Below, in pieces: positions 1 to 8,405 of a stretch of 30,487 bases of DNA. The DNA lies in the NCBI GenBank assembly GCA_045628125.1, contig JAZQPA010000100.1, positions 1-30,487 of the forward strand. The letters are read 5' to 3'. Below the pieces are notes generated by a model. That model saw only the letters and a list, made by a program, of their open reading frames with translations. It did not search any database and was not told where the DNA came from. How positions within the stretch are numbered: the first letter of the stretch is position 1; the number at the start of each line of letters is the position of its first letter. The DNA is from Minthousia sp045628125 (GTDB lineage: Bacteria > Bacteroidota > Bacteroidia > Bacteroidales > Bacteroidaceae). Position numbers and translations under genes: made by a program.

Positions 1-1686
1 ATGTGGGGAACACTGGACAAGACCACGACCGAAATCAACGAATACCTGCTTCGCGAGGCTGAGATGCTGATGCAGCAGTTTGGCAACCATCCCAGCCTGA
101 TGGCCCTGGGCATAGGCAATGAGTTGTGGGGCGACCACGAGATGATGGCCGAATGGCTGGCCGGTTTGCGCCAGCGCTATCCGAACCATCTGTTTACCTT
201 TGGTGCCAACAACACCTTGGGCTGGCAGGGCGTGCATCCGGGTGAGGACTTTATGGTGACCTGCCGCATCGGAGGCGGTGAGGGATATACCACCCAGACC
301 CGTACCAGCTTCTCGTTTGCCGATGCCGACGAGGGCGGTATCCTGAACAATACCCATCCCAATACCCGTGCCGATTTTGCACAGGCCATCCAGCCCTGTC
401 CGGTGCCGGTGGTGAGTCACGAGACTTGCCAGTTCCAGGTGTATCCGGATTATACTGAAATAGGTAAATATACGGGTGTGCTGTATCCGTACAACCTGGA
501 GATTTTCCGCCAGCGGGTGGTGGATAATCACATGGGCAACCAGATAGAGGCGTTCCATCAGGCCAACGGCCGGTTTGCCGTGGCCTGCGACAAGGCGGAC
601 ATCGAGTACTGCCTGCGCACACCGGGATTCGGCGGCTACCAGATGCTGGATATCAAGGATTACCCGGGACAGGGATCGGCCCTGTGCGGTTTCCTGGATG
701 CCTTTGGCGACAGCAAGGGACTGGTCACTCCGGAGGAGTTCCGCCAGTTCTGCTCTCCGGTGGTGCCGCTGGCACTGATGGACAAGTACTGCTGGTCGGC
801 CAGTGAGCCTTTTGTGGCGGATATCCGGGTGTCCAACTTCCTGGAGGATGACTACGAGGACGAGCTGACCTGCACGCTGACAGGCAAGGGATTCAGCCGG
901 AAACAGTCGTTCCGTTTCCGCACTCCGCAGGGAGGCCTGTCGGACATGCAGCGCTTCCAGTGCGACCTGAGCGGGATTAAGGAGCCCGTGCAACTGACAC
1001 TGACCCTGAAAACCGGAAAGGGTGAGAATACATACAATGTGTGGGTGTATCCCGAGAAGCAGGTGGAGATGGATATCTGCCGCGACCTGAATACGGCCTT
1101 GCAGGCGCTGGAGCGTGGTGAGACCGTTATCCTGCAGGCCGACAGCACCCTGATAGGCGGACAGAGCGTTGGGGGACTGTTCACCCCGGACTACTGGAAC
1201 TATGCCATGTTCAAGTCCATCTCTGAAAACAACAATAAGCCGGTATCACCCGGTACCTTAGGCTTGCTGATGGATGAGCATCATCCGGCGTTTGCCGCTT
1301 TCCCCACCCAGGGCCGAAGCGACTGGCAGTGGTGGCCCATCGCCCGGTTCAGCCGTCCGCTGATCCTGGACCAGTTGCATGCCGGTTACCGTCCACTAGT
1401 GCAGGCCATCGATAATGTGGAACGTAATCACCGCCTGGGTATTCTGATGGAATGGCGGGTAGGACAGGGCAAGCTGCTGCTGACCACTACCGACCTGGAT
1501 ACCGCATGCCAGTGGCCGGAAGGCAGAGCCTACCGCAATGCACTGGTGGAATATGCCCGTTCCGCACAGTTTGAGCCCAAGAGCCCCATCACTCCCGCAC
1601 AGTTGACCGGACTGCTTACCGGTACGGTTCAGGAGCGCGATATCCAGGGCGTTAAGAATCTGACAGATTACAAGGCCAAGCCTTAA
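1..1686 (+). CDS. Glycoside hydrolase, family 2-like (clan GH-A), 5'-truncated
   Basis: Only the C-terminal 561 residues are present. The frame is open from base 1 and the ATG there is probably an internal methionine, because family members carry a signal peptide, a sugar-binding jelly roll and an Ig-like domain before this part. The visible N-terminus is the second half of a TIM barrel: NHPS at residues 29-32 and GNE at 39-41 fit the barrel strand ending in the acid/base Asn-Glu pair (E41), and SHE at 139-141 is a plausible nucleophile (E141), followed by a VYPDY...EIGKYTG segment. About 300 residues of beta-rich accessory domain follow. Expected role: exo-acting cleavage of a plant-type glycan in the periplasm. 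The substrate cannot be read from the sequence. Its stop codon overlaps that of nadK, which converges on it. The enzyme class is fairly sure; the GH2 assignment is inference. Confidence 0.7.
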   Translation: MWGTLDKTTTEINEYLLREAEMLMQQFGNHPSLMALGIGNELWGDHEMMAEWLAGLRQRYPNHLFTFGANNTLGWQGVHPGEDFMVTCRIGGGEGYTTQTRTSFSFADADEGGILNNTHPNTRADFAQAIQPCPVPVVSHETCQFQVYPDYTEIGKYTGVLYPYNLEIFRQRVVDNHMGNQIEAFHQANGRFAVACDKADIEYCLRTPGFGGYQMLDIKDYPGQGSALCGFLDAFGDSKGLVTPEEFRQFCSPVVPLALMDKYCWSASEPFVADIRVSNFLEDDYEDELTCTLTGKGFSRKQSFRFRTPQGGLSDMQRFQCDLSGIKEPVQLTLTLKTGKGENTYNVWVYPEKQVEMDICRDLNTALQALERGETVILQADSTLIGGQSVGGLFTPDYWNYAMFKSISENNNKPVSPGTLGLLMDEHHPAFAAFPTQGRSDWQWWPIARFSRPLILDQLHAGYRPLVQAIDNVERNHRLGILMEWRVGQGKLLLTTTDLDTACQWPEGRAYRNALVEYARSAQFEPKSPITPAQLTGLLTGTVQERDIQGVKNLTDYKAKP

Positions 1687-2573
1687 TCGCGGTTGTCCGC
1701 TCCCCACATCATCTTGTGGCGGAGTGTATGGAAGAAGGTCTGGTTCTGGCGCTTCAGCACGATGGTCTGGAACGGGGCCTTCTGTATCTTCAGGCGCACA
1801 TCCTCGGAGTAACTGGCGCTGCGGCCGTCGATAGCCACCAGATAGTTGTGGCTGCGGCTGGACACCTGCAGGCTGATCTCGCAGTCGTCACGAAGAACCA
1901 CCGGGCGCACATTCAGCGAATGGGCGGCCACCGGAGTGATGCCTATCGTTCCGGAGGTAGGCTCCAGGATAGGACCGCCCACACTCAGGCTATAAGCCGT
2001 GGAGCCGGTAGGAGTGGCCACGATGATACCGTCCGACTGATAGGTGGTCAGGTAGTCGCGCCCTATCTCGGTATGGATGCTGATCATGGAAGAGCTGTCG
2101 TGTTTCAGGATGGCCACATCGTTCAGGGCATAAGGATAACCCTTGCATTGGATAGGTTTACCGCTGTTGCCGTCATAAAAATCAACCTGCAGCACGGCAC
2201 GGTGCTCCAGCTCATAGCGCCCGTCATAGATGTCATTGATCATGGTCTCAATCTCCTCGGGAGAGACATCGGCCAGAAATCCCAAACGCCCCATGTTGAT
2301 GCCCACGATAGGTAACTGCTTGTCGCCCACACGGCTGGCAGCCTTCAGGAAAGTACCGTCGCCACCCATGCTGATGACGATATCTGCGGTGAAATCATTG
2401 TCGGTAATCAGCTCGGACGGATGCACGTCAATCTGCAGCTGCTGAGTCAGGAAACGGTAAAATTCGTTGTCAATCAGCAGCTCGGCATGACGCTCCTCGA
2501 GCATGCAAATCAGCTTTTGGATGGCGCTGGATTTGCGCGGCTGATAGATGTTGCCGAAGATGGCAAATCTCAT
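1683..2573 (-). CDS. nadK: NAD kinase
   Basis: Phosphorylates NAD to NADP in the cytoplasm. The 296-residue protein begins MRFAIFGNIYQ, has the GGDGT diphosphate-binding motif at residues 70-74 (catalytic Asp72), a NINMGRLGFLA-like region (GINMGRLGF) and the glycine-rich PTGSTAYSLS segment, all typical of the family. The frame stays open upstream to 2651, but the methionine at 2573 is chosen because the family N-terminus starts there and because a good minus-strand promoter (2649-2680) and its expected transcription start lie around and within the longer reading. Length matches Bacteroides NAD kinases (about 290). The 3' end overlaps the stop codon of the convergent glycosidase by four bases, TTAA serving both strands. 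It diverges from pdxJ. Confidence 0.95.
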   Translation of the reverse strand: MRFAIFGNIYQPRKSSAIQKLICMLEERHAELLIDNEFYRFLTQQLQIDVHPSELITDNDFTADIVISMGGDGTFLKAASRVGDKQLPIVGINMGRLGFLADVSPEEIETMINDIYDGRYELEHRAVLQVDFYDGNSGKPIQCKGYPYALNDVAILKHDSSSMISIHTEIGRDYLTTYQSDGIIVATPTGSTAYSLSVGGPILEPTSGTIGITPVAAHSLNVRPVVLRDDCEISLQVSSRSHNYLVAIDGRSASYSEDVRLKIQKAPFQTIVLKRQNQTFFHTLRHKMMWGADNRD

Positions 2574-2603
2574 CACCCGGTACGTGTTTTCTTCTGTTTT
2601 TAT

Positions 2604-2634
2604 TTTGTTTTCCACTCCTTTTACTATATCTTTG
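2604..2634 (+). promoter_or_regulatory. Bacteroidetes-type promoter for pdxJ
   Basis: TTTG at 2604-2607, a 19-base spacer and TATCTTTG at 2627-2634 fit the primary sigma factor consensus of Bacteroidetes (TTTG, 19-21 bases, TAnnTTTG). Expected start near 2641, giving a leader of about 65 bases before pdxJ. Confidence 0.75.
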
Positions 2635-2648
2635 CAAAACATTATAGG

Positions 2649-2680
2649 CAAAAATAAGGCAACTTTGGCAGATTGCCAAA
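2649..2680 (-). promoter_or_regulatory. Bacteroidetes-type promoter for nadK
   Basis: Read on the minus strand, TTTG (2680-2677), a 20-base spacer and TATTTTTG (2656-2649) match the TTTG/TAnnTTTG consensus. The expected start near 2643 gives nadK a leader of about 70 bases. The promoter faces the pdxJ promoter, so each transcript crosses the other's promoter. Confidence 0.65.
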
Positions 2681-2705
2681 TTTATAGGAATAAAAAACAA
2701 GCGAT

Positions 2706-3419
2706 ATGACTAAACTGAGTGTGAATATCAACAAAGTGGCTACCATCCGAAACGCCAGAGGCGGTAATAACCCGAATGTGATTCAGGTGGCACTGGATTG
2801 TGAGCGCTTTGGAGCCCAGGGCATTACCGTTCATCCCCGTCCGGACGAGCGACACATCCGCTATAAGGATGTGCTGGACCTGAAACCTGTACTGCGCACC
2901 GAGTTCAATATTGAGGGTAATCCGATAGAGTCGTTCCGTGAGCTGGTGCTGAGGGTGCGCCCCGCGCAGGTGACCATGGTGCCGGATGCCAACGATGCCA
3001 TTACCAGCAATGCGGGATGGGACACCAAGGCTAACCAGGAGTTCCTGAAGGACATTGTGGCCGATTTCAAGGAGGCGGGTATCCGTACTTCCATCTTTGT
3101 GGATGCTGACCCTGAGATGGTGGAATATGCGGCCAAGGCGGGTGCCGACCGTGTGGAACTGTACACCGAGCCTTATGCATCGGGCTATGCGGCCGACCGG
3201 GAGAAGGCCATCGCTCCGTTTATCGTAGCTGCCAAGGCGGCCAGAGATCAGGGACTGGGCCTGAATGCGGGTCATGACCTGAGCCTGGAGAACCTGGCTT
3301 ATTTCCATGAGATGATTCCATGGGTGGATGAGGTGAGCATCGGCCATGCCCTGATCTGCGATGCCCTGTACCTGGGCTTGGAGACTACTATTCAGCGTTA
3401 TTTGGATTGTTTAAAATAA
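2706..3419 (+). CDS. pdxJ: Pyridoxine 5'-phosphate synthase
   Basis: Condenses 1-deoxy-D-xylulose 5-phosphate with 3-amino-2-oxopropyl phosphate to pyridoxine 5'-phosphate, the last ring-forming step of the DXP-dependent vitamin B6 pathway. The 237-residue length is the family norm. Recognisable parts are LSVNINKVATIRNARGG at the N-terminus, the HPRPDERHI strand near residue 41 with its basic cluster, VTMVPD in the middle, the ELYTEPYA segment, and NAGHDLSLENL followed by SIGHALICDAL at the C-terminus, which binds phosphate in the TIM barrel. The ATG at 2706 lies in a normal position after its promoter. It is the first gene of a tight run with the DJ-1 protein, ispD and recG. Confidence 0.96.
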   Translation: MTKLSVNINKVATIRNARGGNNPNVIQVALDCERFGAQGITVHPRPDERHIRYKDVLDLKPVLRTEFNIEGNPIESFRELVLRVRPAQVTMVPDANDAITSNAGWDTKANQEFLKDIVADFKEAGIRTSIFVDADPEMVEYAAKAGADRVELYTEPYASGYAADREKAIAPFIVAAKAARDQGLGLNAGHDLSLENLAYFHEMIPWVDEVSIGHALICDALYLGLETTIQRYLDCLK

Positions 3420-3426
3420 GAAGATT

Positions 3427-3981
3427 ATGACGTATACATTTTTAGCAGCCGGCTTTGAGGAGGTTGAGGCTCTGACCGTAGTGGATGTCCTGCGCCGTGC
3501 AGGTGAACCTGTTACCACCGTGTCTATTACCGATAATCCGGTAGTGATGGGTGCCCACAATATTCCTGTTACTGCGGATACCACCTTTGCTGCTGTGGAT
3601 TTCAACGATGTGACTGCACTGTTCCTGCCTGGCGGTATGCCGGGGGCTACCAACCTGGATGCTCACGAGGGTTTGCGCCAGCTGATCCTGAAGTGTGCTG
3701 CCGAGGGTAAGGTGATTGCTGCCATCTGTGCCGCTCCGCTGGTGCTGGGCCACCTGGGCCTGACCGAGGGTAAGACCTGTACCTGCTATCCGGGCTTTGA
3801 GACCGAGCTGAAGGGTGCCAACTATACCGCTGCGCTGGTTGAGGTGGATGGCAACGTGTTTACCGGTTGCGGTCCTGCTGCCGGTCTGGAACTGGGTTAC
3901 GTGCTGGCTGAGCGTCTGGTGAGCAAGACAGTGGCTGACCAGTTGCGCGAGGGCATGCAGTACAATAAACTGAAGAAATAA
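3427..3981 (+). CDS. DJ-1/PfpI family protein (YajL/ThiJ-like)
   Basis: A 184-residue flavodoxin-like DJ-1 superfamily protein. The nucleophile elbow AAICAAP places the reactive cysteine at residue 101, and GFEEVEA near the N-terminus supplies the conserved glutamate (E14) that polarises it. LPGGMPGA at 67-74 is the usual glycine-rich loop. Family members act as protein or small-molecule deglycases, chaperones or oxidative-stress sensors. The old label of thiazole monophosphate biosynthesis (ThiJ) is not supported by biochemistry. The gene starts seven bases after pdxJ and its stop is directly followed by the ispD ATG, so it is certainly co-transcribed. Family is clear; the cellular reaction is unknown. 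Confidence 0.9.
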   Translation: MTYTFLAAGFEEVEALTVVDVLRRAGEPVTTVSITDNPVVMGAHNIPVTADTTFAAVDFNDVTALFLPGGMPGATNLDAHEGLRQLILKCAAEGKVIAAICAAPLVLGHLGLTEGKTCTCYPGFETELKGANYTAALVEVDGNVFTGCGPAAGLELGYVLAERLVSKTVADQLREGMQYNKLKK

Positions 3982-4654
3982 ATGAATTACCTGATTGTCG
4001 TTGCGGGCGGTAAGGGCCTGCGTATGGGCGGTGATGTACCCAAGCAGTTCCAGTTGCTTGGGGGACTGCCTATCCTCATGCACACCCTGAACCGGATGCA
4101 GGAGGCGGCTCCCGATGCCACCCTGATCCTGGTGCTGCCCGAGCAACAGCAGTCGTATTGGAAAGAGCTCTGCACGCAGTATCGGTTTACGGTGCCTCAC
4201 CTGTTGGCCAACGGCGGTGAAACCCGTTTCCATTCCGTTCAGAACGGCCTGGCCCTGGTGCCTGATGACGCACAGGGTGTGGTGGGCATTCACGATGGCG
4301 TGCGCCCGTTTGTGTCGGCCCAGGTGATACAGCGCTGCATGCAGAAGGCCAATGAGCACGGCGCGGTGATTCCGGTGATACCCGTGGTGGATACCGTACG
4401 CCAGTTGACCGGAGACGGCAGCTGTACCGTGAACCGTGATCATTACAAGCTGGTGCAGACTCCGCAAACCTTCCGTATTGACGTGATCAAGAAGGCCTAT
4501 CTGCAGCCGTATCATGCGGGATTTACCGATGATGCCTCGGTGGTGGAGGCCATGGGATGCGCGGTGACACTGGTGGAAGGCAACCGCGAGAATATCAAGA
4601 TTACCACTCCGTTCGATAAGTTAGTAGGCGAAATGCTGGTCCAAAATCAGATCA

Positions 4655-4662
<8 letters not shown>
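3982..4662 (+). CDS. ispD: 2-C-methyl-D-erythritol 4-phosphate cytidylyltransferase
   Basis: Transfers CMP from CTP to 2-C-methyl-D-erythritol 4-phosphate, the third step of the non-mevalonate isoprenoid pathway. The 226-residue protein has the nucleotide-binding signature GGKGLRMGGDVPKQF at residues 9-23 (Lys21 in the conserved PKQF), HDGVRPF around residue 100, the VVDTVR strand, the QTPQTFR motif and TDDASVVE near the C-terminus, all standard for IspD. It starts at the base after the DJ-1 stop codon and its last eight bases overlap the recG start, which indicates translational coupling on both sides. Isoprenoids here would feed menaquinone and undecaprenyl phosphate. Confidence 0.96.
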
Positions 4663-6751
<2,089 letters not shown>

Positions 6752-6828
6752 AATGGACGGCTCAGAGCGGATTTAAGGACCAATATTCGGATAAAATCCT
6801 ATAAAATCAGCAAAAAGCGTTAATCTTG

Positions 6829-6859
6829 TTGGGAAAAACAGATATTTTTTATATCTTTG
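6829..6859 (+). promoter_or_regulatory. Bacteroidetes-type promoter for the M23 peptidase gene
   Basis: TTG at 6829-6831, a 20-base spacer and TATCTTTG at 6852-6859 match the Bacteroidetes consensus. The expected start near 6866 gives a leader of about 45 bases, with an A-rich stretch right before the ATG. Confidence 0.7.
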
Positions 6860-6910
6860 TCACGAAAATCTGAAAATACCGAAAAATACCAACTTAACAA
6901 TAAGAATTGA

Positions 6911-7795
6911 ATGAATTTTAAGACTCTTAAATTAGCAGTATTGGGTTTGATGACCATGTTCAGCGTCAGCGCCGTGGCTCAGGACCTGATTGCTCGCCAG
7001 GCACCCATAGACCGCAAGATCCGTGCGGTGGATTCTGTGGCTCTGCAGAAATTGGTGGTCAAGGAGAACACTGCTAATCCATCAGCCTCTCTATATCCTT
7101 CATGGGAAAACAAATATGTAGCTACCTATGCGGGCGTCAGTGTGCCTGAATCCTATGACATTGACCTGCGCGGTTTTGCGATGCCTACCACCAACCGTGT
7201 GGTGACTTCAAACTTCGGCCAGCGCTGGGGACGTGCTCATAACGGTATCGATGTGAAAGTGTATGTGGGTGATACCATCCGCGCAGCTTTCTCAGGTAAG
7301 GTACGTATGGTGGAATATGAAGGACGCGGTTACGGTAAGTATATCGTGATTCGCCATGATAACGGTCTGGAAACAGTTTACGGCCACCTGTCAAAGCAGC
7401 TGGTTCGTGAAAATCAGGAAGTTCACGCAGGTGACGTGATCGGTTTGGGTGGTAATACCGGACGTTCTACCGGTTCACACCTGCATTTCGAGACCCGTTT
7501 CCTGGGTGTTGCCATCAATCCGGCATTGCTGTTTAATTTTGCCATGCAGGATGTTACCGGCGACTTCTATACCTTCCGCAGAGGACGCTCGGGTGTGGTT
7601 GCCTCAAAGGGTAAGTCCGGTTCCGGCGCTGCCGCTGAAACAGGTAACAAGGCACGCTACCACAAGGTTCACAAGGGTGAGACACTCTCTACCATCTCCA
7701 AGAAGTATGGTCTGACAGTGGAGCAGTTGTGTAAGCTGAACGGTATGACCAAGAAGTCAACCCTGCAGGTGGGCAAGGTGTTGAAGTGTGGATGA
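6911..7795 (+). CDS. Exported M23 family metallopeptidase with C-terminal LysM domain
   Basis: Predicted periplasmic peptidoglycan endopeptidase (LytM/lysostaphin fold). Residues 1-24 form a signal peptide ending AVAQ. The catalytic domain spans about 95-205. HNGID gives zinc ligands H110 and D114, GHL gives H159, and SHLHF gives H190 and H192, so the site looks complete and active rather than the degenerate EnvC/NlpD type. A Ser/Gly/Ala-rich linker leads to one LysM domain (about 248-292: HKVHKGETLSTIS, then KYGLTVEQLCKLNG) that would bind glycan strands. It has its own promoter, and the next gene follows after 67 bases containing a modest hairpin. Its cut site (DD- or LD-crosslink) cannot be told from sequence. 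Confidence 0.93.
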   Translation: MNFKTLKLAVLGLMTMFSVSAVAQDLIARQAPIDRKIRAVDSVALQKLVVKENTANPSASLYPSWENKYVATYAGVSVPESYDIDLRGFAMPTTNRVVTSNFGQRWGRAHNGIDVKVYVGDTIRAAFSGKVRMVEYEGRGYGKYIVIRHDNGLETVYGHLSKQLVRENQEVHAGDVIGLGGNTGRSTGSHLHFETRFLGVAINPALLFNFAMQDVTGDFYTFRRGRSGVVASKGKSGSGAAAETGNKARYHKVHKGETLSTISKKYGLTVEQLCKLNGMTKKSTLQVGKVLKCG

Positions 7796-7816
7796 TAGTT
7801 TGATAATTATAAGCAG

Positions 7817-7848
7817 ATAAGGCTCTATCTTAACCGGTGGGGCCTTAT
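7817..7848 (+). terminator. Hairpin between the M23 peptidase and DUF1599 genes
   Basis: A nine-base-pair stem (ATAAGGCTC at 7817-7825 with GGGCCTTAT at 7840-7848, including one G-T pair) encloses a 14-base loop. Only a weak T-rich tail follows, so it may be a leaky terminator or a processing/stability element before DUF1599. Confidence 0.4.
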
Positions 7849-7862
7849 TCTATAAATAGGTG

Positions 7863-8405
7863 ATGAATAATACAAAGCAACAGTTTGAAGAGATTATGCA
7901 GGGATGCCGGGAACTGTTTTCCCGCAAACTGCATGACTACGGTGCAGCATGGCGCATTTTAAGACCATCGTCTGTGACCGACCAGATTCTTATCAAGGCT
8001 AACCGTATACGCAGCATTGAGGTGAAGGGAGTGGCTCTGGTTGACGAGGGCATCTTTCCTGAATTTGTTGCTATTGTCAATTATGGCATCATCGGCCTGA
8101 TCCAGCTGGAACTGGGTTACTCGGACAAGGAGGACATCAGCCCGGAGAAGGCCATGGAGTATTATGACAAATATGCACAGCAGGCACTGGAACTGATGTT
8201 GCGTAAGAATCATGATTACGATGAGGCATGGCGTGCCATGCGTATCAGTTCCTATACCGACCTGATACTGATGAAGCTGTACCGCACCAAGCAGATTGAA
8301 TCACTGAACGGTGAGACACTGGTGAGCGAAGGCATTGATGCCAATTACATGGACATGATCAATTACTCGGTATTTGGACTTATAAAGCTGAAGTTCGGTG
8401 AGTAA
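7863..8405 (+). CDS. DUF1599 family protein with two tandem copies of the domain
   Basis: Uncharacterised 180-residue, mostly helical protein. Two repeats are evident: the first half has LFSRKLHDYGAAWRILR, then DQILIKANRIRSIE, then INYGIIGLIQLELG-like text (VNYGIIGLIQLELG); the second has LMLRKNHDYDEAWRAMR, then DLILMKLYRTKQIE, then INYSVFGLIKLKFG. The K-x-HDY-x-x-AWR signature is conserved in both. DUF1599 has, to my recollection, been grouped with nucleotide-modification-associated domains, but no activity is established here. A GTG directly before the ATG at 7863 could also serve as start. The coding end overlaps the GTG start of the next gene by eight bases. The linkage to the DoxX-type gene and tpiA is usual in Bacteroidales, hinting at a conserved but unknown role. 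Confidence 0.85.
   Translation: MNNTKQQFEEIMQGCRELFSRKLHDYGAAWRILRPSSVTDQILIKANRIRSIEVKGVALVDEGIFPEFVAIVNYGIIGLIQLELGYSDKEDISPEKAMEYYDKYAQQALELMLRKNHDYDEAWRAMRISSYTDLILMKLYRTKQIESLNGETLVSEGIDANYMDMINYSVFGLIKLKFGE

Noticed and set aside
1672..1684. AAGGC-CAA-GCCTT small hairpin at the glycosidase/nadK junction
   Set aside because: A five-pair stem with no T-run on either strand; too weak to call a terminator.
2574..2651. Longer nadK reading starting at 2651
   Set aside because: The extra 26 residues are not family-like, and the likely nadK transcription start near 2643 would fall inside them.
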